Shown one piece after another: positions 55,856 to 64,000 of a stretch of DNA of 64,000 bases. This stretch comes from Brachynemurus nebulosus. Lineage: Eukaryota; Arthropoda; Insecta; Neuroptera; Myrmeleontidae. Below the pieces are notes generated by a model that was not told the DNA's origin, searched no databases, and worked only from the letters and a program-made list of their open reading frames with translations. How positions within the stretch are numbered: the stretch's first letter is position 1; every line of letters begins with the position of its first letter. Location: assembly GCA_035578155.1 (NCBI GenBank), contig JAPWDM010000004.1, forward strand, positions 54,625,876 through 54,689,875. Direction: 5' to 3'. Made by a program: the position numbers and the translations under genes.

Positions 55856-57604
55856 AACTATTATTTCCCGTTTTTAAAAACAGCTGATCATTAAGAAATT
55901 AAGTTGCTAGTTACTGACAACAGACCATGGCGAAAACATACAATATGATTCAATTACCAGTACATCAATTTCCACATTTAACATAATTATAACATCATGT
56001 GTTGAAGACAAACAAATGAACGTAAGTACAATCGTTTGATGAAATTTGCTAAGTTCAAAAGCAGTAACCGACTAGTACTAAGCCAAATAGCAGTAACTAC
56101 ACTGTAGATACTGCTTTCTTTCCTATGAAATGTAACTTACAGCCTTTTACGTTAGTATCTACGCAATTTTAGTGTAGATACGGCTATTACGAACCGCTGT
56201 ATCTTAGAAACTATTAAAGATACGTCTTTTTGGATTAGTTTTTTAGATTCCTTGTGGTTGAAAACAGGGAAATCAATGTAAACTTCAAAAAGTCAAAATT
56301 TGTCAGTTACGTCTTTTTGACTTACGGCGGCAGTATAGAAAAGACCATAATAAAGAGAATGTATCCAATTTTAGTCCAGTCGTTTTGAAATACAAAATTT
56401 ACATGGCACCGTTTTGAATTACAAAATTTACATGTGGCATTCGGGCGGATGATAGGCCAAAGAAAAAGAAAACAAAATTCAAGATACACTTAATTATATG
56501 TATTTTAATGCACAAAACTTTTTTTCATTACAATAAATAGTTTCTCCAAAAAAATTATTTTTATAGCACATTATTTGTAAAAGATCCTTTAAATATGGTA
56601 TCAATTTGAAAACAAACAATTTGAAAACCAACAAAGGCTTCATATCTTTGGAAATGTAACAGATAATTAAAATTTGTCAAAACTGTTTTTAAAACTTGAA
56701 AGGGAAACAACTACCATCAACATGGAAATCTTTTGCAACCAACTCTTTAGGCTCTAACCACGCCGACCCTATTTTTTTAAATTAAAAATTACACTTTACT
56801 CTCTATTTTGAGGGACTAAATCATGTATTTTAGTCCCGGCTTTGCTAAAATTAAATTAAATAGCGTTGCTATGTTGCTACGTTGCTAATTATTTATTTAA
56901 AACAATAAACAAATTCAAGTTTGTAAGTAAAGACAAATTGTTGTATTTTCCGATTTTATTTGATTTGTTCAAAGTATACTTGATGTAGTATTGTTTCATA
57001 CAATTCAAATGATATTTAAATAACTTTCTACTTAATTTTTGTGATTTTAATTTATCTAAAATTACAAAAATAATGTATTTGTTACGGGGCTAAAATTCTC
57101 CATTTCAGCCTTCGTGTGAATTGTAGCCTTTAGGCTTTTATAACCACCCTGGCAATAAACTTCACACTCGGGATCAAAGATTACACTTTAGTCCCTTTGT
57201 GTATAATTCTAGCATGTATGTAGCAAAATAAAATTTGTAATTTTTAGATTTTTGTGATCAGAGCAATGATTACGAATTACGAATTTCTCTTAATTAGTCC
57301 TTATGGATATCGTACTAATGTGGCCGACTAAGTGAATTTTTTGTACTGAACTACTAAGTTAAAGGAAAAAAATGCCTGTTTAAATTGAAATGTTAGGTAC
57401 TAAGAACATTAACGTTGTTAGTACAAAATTAAAGGAAAATTTTTCCTATAATATTCAATATTTAAGTAAACAACTATCGTCATGTAATTAACTAGTGCTT
57501 ATGATTTATAATACCTAAAACAAACTAATGAAAATAGTTCATTGAAAATTTAAAATAATATAATCGTGTTTTTATTTGTGAAATCTCCTATGTTTCAGCT
57601 TTTA
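55856..57604. other. AT-rich DNA, nothing recognised
   Basis: No coding signal. TTTAGTCCC motifs at 56,830 and 57,188 are not part of a clear repeat. Confidence 0.45.
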
Positions 57605-58035
57605 AGCCGATGCACATTAAGACGCAATTGACGCAGGCAGGGTAGCACAGTTTTTGTAACTTGTTGTAGAGCTGGATAGCACGAATTGAAAGGTAAAGTA
57701 GAGCAGAGCAGCACTGCGTCGCACGAAGCCGATGTGGTAATCGTGAATGTGACACAGAAACAACATTGTAACAAGTTCTCGATTTTTAGTTCGTTTTATT
57801 TCGCTAAAATGAAAACAACTGAAGAAATTAAAGCTGCTGTGCTCCGCTCTCCCTTTCAATTCGCACTATTCCGTTCTACAACACGAGTTACGGAAATTGC
57901 GCTGCCTTGCCTGCGTTAACTGCGTTTCAATGTACACCCGGCCACATAGTTTGTTTCCCATAGTTTCCTGCCCTGCCTTGCTCTGCTCTGGCCTGCGTTT
58001 ACTGCGTGACGCCGCTCAATGTGCGCCCGACCTTA
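57605..58035. mobile_element. MITE with GACGCA-rich TIRs, two right ends
   Basis: GCACATTAAGACGCAATTGA and CGCAGGCAGGG at the left are mirrored at 57,895-57,935 (CCTTGCCTGCGTTAACTGCG, TTTCAATGTAC) and once more at 57,965-58,035 (CCTGCGTTTACTGCG, CTCAATGTGCGCCC). The doubled right end suggests a nested or tandem insertion. TIR style recalls PIF/Harbinger, but this is uncertain. Short frames inside are by-products. Confidence 0.6.
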
Positions 58036-59272
58036 ATATGCTGGAAGTCAAGTTCCGGGTGACAACAAAAACTGTCTGCGCTTATCACTTGGTTAAATCT
58101 TCTTAATAATGTAAATAAGTATCCAAGTTTACTACTCACTATAATGATCTTTACCAGACACAATCCCGTATACGCAACCGGCTGCAGATCTTTTCCCGAG
58201 GTCCTTCTCTGTCACTACACTTATCTACGTTTTAACTAGTTAAGCTGCTGAGCCGTGAAAGCGAGAAAGATAAATAAATAAACAAACTTTCGTGTGTATA
58301 ATATTAGTAAGTATTAATTACTGTCTAGACATCATAAGAAAAGATAGATACAATACGTAATATTAATCTACGGTTAAGAATAAAAGGCGTTATCCTTGGG
58401 ATGGTTGTGATAAAGATAATTATAATATTTGGACTGAATAATAGGTGCACTTATATACGACTGTCATAAAATAGTGAGATAAATAATATTTTAATTGATT
58501 ACGCAAATAATGAATTTAGAATTTACTTGTATTTATTGTATTTATTTACAAGGGTTATTATCCGTAAAATTTATATATTTACGCATGTTTGCTTCTAATT
58601 TGGCGCATATAATTTCTTTACCCTGGAAAATATTGTTTTCTTGGAATTTATTATTAAACATTAACACATTATGCTTTTAAAAATTGATCAATATAGTATC
58701 GTATAAAATTTGTAAAAAATTTTCAGTGAGACGTGAAAAATTCAAAATATCGAGATAAATTTTGTAAATTTTTTATTTCTAAATCAATTTTTAAATTATA
58801 AAACTTTTTTATAAAGAGAATAATAATTTTACGAAAAAACATTTATAAAAGTTTTATATATAAAAATGGATCATATAGACTTGCTAAAACTTAAATAAGC
58901 AAAATTTTCAGAAAAAATGACGGAAATGTATTTTTACGTTTACCGTGGCAATACGGTAGAATATGGGCATATACAGTTTCGTCTGAAAAAGACCGTAATT
59001 AAGTTTATTGCCCCTGCAACGTACCTGATAAAATGACAGTTTTGTCCGACAATTTTTTTTATGATATACACTTTCGTCCGGCCAGATGTTTAGGTATTAT
59101 TAAATAAAAATCATGTATGTAGGTTTTATATATGCACATTTAATATAATTAACAAGAAGATATAATTGACAAAATATAATCAAAAAATTAGTAATACATA
59201 TTATATATATTTCCACATATTTATGCTTTGGTTTTGTATAAGCAATTTTTTTTATATACATACTTAGAATAT
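58036..59272. other. AT-rich DNA, nothing recognised
   Basis: No coding signal or clear repeat. Confidence 0.45.
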
Positions 59273-59434
59273 TCCATTTACAAAAGTACGTTTTTCTCGG
59301 AAACTAGTTGATATAGAGTAATTGTAAATAAAAAAACCTTCTTTATGTGAATTTTCCGCCTCATTCCGCCAAATCTTTTTCACGAAAAATGTCCAAAACA
59401 CCGTAAACGTTTTCACGAAATTTCACACTTAGTA

Positions 59435-59523
<89 letters not shown>

Positions 59524-59731
59524 GTGTCCGCACGATAACTCAAGAACGAAACATCTTATTTTTATATTTTTAAGAAATTTCGTGAAAACGTTTACAGTGT
59601 TTTGGACATTTTTCGTGAAAAAGATTTGGCGGAATGAGGCGGAAAATTCACATAAAGAAGATTTTTTTTATTTACAATTACTCTATATCAACTAGTTTCC
59701 GAGAAAAACGTACTTTTCTAAATGGAAATTC
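59273..59731. repeat. Family A palindrome around (AT)n
   Basis: Left arm 59,273-59,423 and right arm 59,576-59,731 are near-identical reverse complements of about 150 bp (TTCTCGGAAACTAGTTGATA, GATTTGGCGGAATGAGGCGG). Between them is (AT)n at 59,440-59,520 and CGCACGATAACTCAAGAACG, the block that also follows (AT)n at 20,333. The right arm ends with AAATTCGCTATGTTATGCAG, the family A terminus. Confidence 0.75.
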
Positions 59732-59749
59732 GCTATGTTATGCAGGATG

Positions 59750-60500
59750 TTATGCAGGAATTTCGTTTGGTATCAATATTAAATTTAAATTATTACATTG
59801 TTCTATTATTAAATTGAAACAGTTTTTATAAATATCTACTGATTTATTTGGTAATAAAGCGTATACTAATGGGATATAATGGCCATTAAAATATCCATGA
59901 ATTGTAAAAATTTGAAAAAATAATTTAGGGCAATATTTAAAGGTACCGTCCATATATACTCGGGAACACTGACCCAAATATTTTAAGTTAGTTTCACATG
60001 AAAACACAATTAGATTTTCACTTACACTATTAATTAACAAAATATTTTCACCTCGAGATGTTAGAATATTGTCTTTTAGTTCACTTAAAGAAGCATGCAC
60101 ATCTTCTAAACATTTGGGTAGAACTGGAAGTAATTTTCGCCTTTCTCCATATATACTTCTTCTGATTGCGTTCTGTACCACAGTTATTATCTAACACTGA
60201 GTGTAAAATTTTCCTTGGCTGCGTACTAATGTCATCCATAGCTTTTCGTTTAGCTGCCACCTTAACAATGTTTTTCTGAATATCAGCCTCACTCAAAGAA
60301 TCGTGATTATGAATTAAATTACTTCGTGTAATAACGTTATCATCGCCGATTGTATAAATTTTCGCACTGCAATTTTTGCTTCGACACTTCCAACGTGTTT
60401 CACCACTTTTTAATTTGTCGACTAAATCAAATTTATAATTATTTAAAAATAAAAGAGGAACTCCTCTCTTCGTCAAACTTTTTTCTATTGTTAAGTCCAT
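59750..60500 (-). pseudogene. MULE transposase with FLYWCH finger, truncated
   Basis: ATG at 60,500 begins an N-terminal FLYWCH-type zinc finger: GVPLLFLNNYKFDL, then RWKCRSKNCSAKI and LIHNHDS supply the W, C, C, H, H positions. After a frameshift near 60,180, the protein continues into a MULE transposase core: VYMDGTFKYCPKLFFQIFTI, HGYFNGHYIPLVYALLPNK. The first catalytic Asp is the one in MDGTF. The rest of the catalytic domain is missing because the gene is cut at about 59,757 by the family A terminus. It is a dead copy of a Mutator-like (Phantom-type) transposase. Confidence 0.85.
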
Positions 60501-60737
60501 ATTTTTCAATTAAAATTACTATGGACTTAAATAAATAAATTCGAAAATTATGTAAGACTTTGACAATCGTTATCTATCGTTAACAAAAGCAGACTGGTAT
60601 ACTTACGTTAAGTCGGTTGTTACTTAAACCATTTTTATCTCAGTTGGGGGTGATTTTCCTAACCTAATTTTGAAAACGGCAAAAGTATTTTGTAAAGCAT
60701 TCATATCATGAATCAAAGCTAATAATTATACGTAAAA

Positions 60738-60841
60738 ACCCACATCTGATTTGAAAATTTATAACTACACAAAAGCTCAAAAAATTGGAATCCTAGAATA
60801 GATAGTCATAGAAAGATTCTCTCTCTCTCTCTCTTTCTCTT

Positions 60842-60927
<86 letters not shown>

Positions 60928-61176
60928 CAGAATCTTTCTATGACTATCTATTTTCGAGTTATGATTAAATTACGCATTAACTTAAAATAAAAAATTCCAA
61001 ATATGATAATTTTAAATTTACTTTCAAGATAGATACGACATATTATGATACATCGATAGAGAAGAGCGGAAAAAGACATTTAACTGGACCGAAATCTACT
61101 TTACATTCCATAAGAAAAACAGAATTCCAATTTTTTGAGCTTTAGTGTAGTTATAAATTTTCAAATCAGATGTGGC
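60738..61176. repeat. Inverted repeat with (CT)n(AT)n(AG)n centre
   Basis: Left arm 60,749-60,799 (CACATCTGATTTGAAAATTT, ATAACTACAC, AAGCTCAAAAAATTGGAAT, GATAGTCATAGAAAGATTCT) reappears reversed at 60,930-60,955 and 61,123-61,176, with about 160 bp inserted. The centre is the perfect purine/pyrimidine palindrome at 60,811-60,928. The outer arm directly abuts the polymerase pseudogene and may be its element's terminal repeat. Confidence 0.7.
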
Positions 61177-63762
61177 TGTTTGTGCTACAGAAACAAAATG
61201 GACATTTTGAAACCGTACCTGCTGCGCTAACGAAAGAGAAGAAAGAACACCACATAAATCTAAATGAGTATTACGAGAATGAGGACAACGACAACGATCA
61301 AGATTTACGCTACCATTTCTGCTGGGTTAAGAACTTATCGCGACTTGTATCACGACAATTATCAAACACCAAGAGTAAAAAATACATCCGATCGATGCCT
61401 GAATTACTTTCGTACGGAAGACAAACTGATAAAACATACGGAAGACTGCGTGAACATAAACAATTGTCGGGTGATAATGCCAGAAGGGAAAAGCAAATAT
61501 TATATATCGTTCAAGAACTACAGCAACAAAAAACGTGTTCCATTTATAATTTATGCCGACGTGGAATCGTTTCTACAACCTGTGACAGATGACGCAAATC
61601 AGAAAAACACAACAACGTATCAACAACATCATGCATACATATCGGTTACTACTTCCACTACTCCTACAACAATCAACTAAGCTACTATCGATCATAACGC
61701 GGACCAAATCGCGAGAAATGGTTCGCGGAAGAACTGGCAGCGTTACGTGAAAACATCTTAGAACCAATATTTGAAAACATTATACCAATGAACGAGCAAC
61801 AACGATGATTCCTGTTGTATTCCACAATTTGAGTGGTTATGATGGAAATTTCGTGATCAAGGATATAGCAACAGCATTCGAGGGACGTGTCGACTTAATA
61901 CCAATCAACAAGGAACGATACACAGCATTTACTAAACATGTTGCCGGCAGCGAAATTACATTTAGATTCATCGACTCTTTCCGATTTATGGCATCAAGTT
62001 TGGATAAATTATCTTCATACCTCAACGAGTTCAACATAGTTAAATCGCAATTTCCGAATACAGATTACAAATTACTTACGCGCAAAGGTGTTTTTCGTAC
62101 GACTACATATCAGGCTGCGATAAATTAGAAGAAGCATGTTTACCATCACTGGAGAAATCCTACAATCAAGTCAATGACAACGATATCACCGTGGATGACT
62201 ACACACACGCACAAAAATTTGGGATACATTCAACGTACAGATGCTTGGATAATACTCGGATTTGTACATGAAAACAGATATACTACTACTCGCGGATGTT
62301 TTTGAGAATTTTCGAGATACGTGAATGTGAACACACGGATTGGATCCAGCTTATTACTACACGACGCCGGGACTTACGTGGGATGCCGCCTTAAAATATA
62401 CAAAAGTGGAATTGGAACTGTTATCTGACGTGGATAAATTATTATTCATTGAGCGTGGTATTCGCGGTGGATTGAGCCAGTGTCGTAACCGATACGCGAC
62501 AGCAAACAACAAATATGTGAACACGTACGATCTAGACGAGGAATCAAAATACCTGATGTACTATGACGTGAACAACTTATACGGATGGGCTATGTCCTAA
62601 TACTTACCAACAGGAAATTTTAAATGGATGGATAATACCGAAATAAATGTTCGAGAAATAAGCGACGATTCACCCATAGGATACATAATTGAAGTGGATT
62701 TGGAGTACCCGAGAGAGCTGCACGATAAAAACAACGATTTACCATTATGCCCAGGGAGAATGTGTGCACCCAGTACAAAACAGGAAATGTTACTGGCAAC
62801 GCTATACAACAAACAAAAATACGTGATACACTATCGAAACCTGAAATAATGTCCACAACACGGGATGACATTACTGAAAATTCATAGAGTGCTACAATTC
62901 GATTAATTACCTTGGCTCAATTCTTACATCGATTTAAACACGGCATAAAGACAAATGGCGGGAAGCGAACTCGAGAAGAATCTCTACAAACTACTAAACA
63001 ACGCGACCTTCGGGAAAACGATGGAAAATGTGTGGAAACACTCGATTGTGAAATTGTTAACGAAATGGTATGGACGATATGGTGCGGAAGTTATGATAGC
63101 AAAACCGAATTTTCACAGCCGCACCATATTTGACGAGAATCTCGTCGCGGTCGAACTACGAAAAACGGAAGTGGTTATGAACAAACCAATATACGTCGAG
63201 CAAGCAAGTCTGAATATTTCAAAAACGTGTGTCTACAACTTCCATTATAATTACATACAGCCAACGTTTGGGGACAACAGCAAATTACTCTACACGGATA
63301 CCGATTCACTGATATACGAGATAAAGCGCTCAGATGTTTACGAGATAATAAAAGTGATATTAAATACATTGATACGTCGAATTACTGCGCAAATAATCAA
63401 TACAACATGCCTAGACTAAATAAGAAAATACCCGGGTTAATGAAGGACGAGCTAAACGGACGAATTTTTACAAAGTTTGTGGGCTTAAGGTCAAAAATGT
63501 ATAGTTGTCAAGTGGACGGCGAGGAAAGCGAAAGTGTAAAGAGCTCTTTGGTTAAGAAAACGATAACTTTCAACGATTACGTGGACTGTCTAAAATACAA
63601 TACGGTCATAAACCGTCAACAAAACGTAATACATTCGAGGAAACATAACGTGTATAGTGTGACACAGAATAAGGTAGCCTTCAGCCCGTACGATACGAAA
63701 CGACATATTGTGGAGGGGGAAATGGATACTTTAGCATGGGGACATTGCTCGTTAAAATACTG
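61170..63762 (+). pseudogene. polB: Protein-primed family B DNA polymerase, degenerate
   Basis: Successive frames give the blocks of a DNA_pol_B_2-type polymerase in order. An N-terminal region has NLSRLVSRQLS and VPFIIYADVESF. The exonuclease part has VVFHNLSGYDGNFVIKDI and FRFIDSFRFMASSLDKL. Motif A is [12 protein letters not shown], followed by an in-frame TAA at about 62,598. Motif B is LYKLLNNATFGKTMENV. Motif C is LLYTDTDSLIYEI. At least six frame breaks and stops interrupt it, so it is inactive. Such polymerases replicate linear DNA with terminal inverted repeats (Polintons, adintoviruses, related selfish elements). A long inverted repeat lies directly upstream. Confidence 0.88.
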
Positions 63763-63775
63763 AGCATCAACAACG

Positions 63776-64000
63776 TTAAATTAGTATGCAAGTGGAAATG
63801 GCATCGTCATCGTTGGCTTACTGGAAATGGCTACAAATATTTTCTGGATAAACTACGTAAACGGATTGATACCTACGAAAAAACAATTGATACTCTTGTA
63901 AAAATGCAAAATTGTCTGAACCGGAATCAATGGACTGGGATAAAATGGATATTTCAATTGGTGAATTTTTCGAACGTGAACCAATGATACTGAACGAATT
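63776..64000 (+). pseudogene. Partial frame downstream of the polymerase
   Basis: A frame with YFLDKLRKRIDTYEKTIDTL, coiled-coil in character, shifts near 63,900 into MDWDKMDISIGEFFEREPMI, which stays open to the end of the window. It is probably the next gene of the polymerase-bearing element, also damaged. Function unknown. Confidence 0.45.

Noticed and set aside
57617..58106. Short frames of 69-80 residues
   Set aside because: They lie within TIR sequence on both strands of the GACGCA-rich MITE.

Overview
This window looks like transposon-packed, AT-rich intergenic DNA from an arthropod nuclear genome, most likely an insect. The evidence is the TE set (Ty3/Gypsy, I-clade and (ATT)n-tailed LINEs, Penelope, mariner, hAT, MULE/FLYWCH, protein-primed family B polymerase), arthropod-type TCAKT initiators, and about ten long (AT)n microsatellites. 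I see no convincing host gene, rRNA, tRNA or CRISPR array. The species cannot be told from the sequence.

Layout. 1-10,031: an ORF-less derivative of an I-clade LINE (1,416-3,079, minus), a mariner-like element with roughly 560-bp inverted repeats and a dead transposase (5,091-7,090), a small element between two (AT)n runs, and an internally deleted LINE (8,041-8,884). 10,032-20,281: a young, complete Ty3/Gypsy element with near-identical 1.5-kb LTRs, gag, and pol joined by a textbook -1 frameshift signal (TTTAAAC plus an H-type pseudoknot). 20,282-23,982: a roughly 120-bp satellite array and dispersed repeats. 23,983-35,752: a nested stack. An old minus-strand LINE is split first by a 1.5-kb LINE derivative with a 10-bp target duplication, and again by a 9.5-kb element (25,753-35,290) with 3.2-kb terminal inverted repeats.

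The 9.5-kb element is the most unusual object here. Each arm carries its own copy of two or more small genes. The 3.1-kb core carries a C2H2 zinc-finger gene (broken), a possible OB-fold ssDNA-binding protein and a tandemly duplicated Cys-rich gene. Promoters show TATA boxes next to GGT/ACC tracts. The layout suggests a linear, possibly virus-derived replicon, but it encodes no visible polymerase or integrase.

35,753-43,777: small TIR elements, a Penelope RT relic and a candidate hammerhead ribozyme (42,257-42,298). 43,778-50,625: a nearly complete I-clade LINE inserted into a foldback-like element (43,284-51,735) built of roughly 125-bp units. 51,736-60,500: several MITEs and palindromes, one hAT MITE with a perfect 8-bp target duplication, and a truncated MULE transposase with a FLYWCH finger. 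61,170-64,000: a heavily frameshifted protein-primed family B DNA polymerase pseudogene that runs off the window.

All homology calls are from motif reading by eye; no database search was run.
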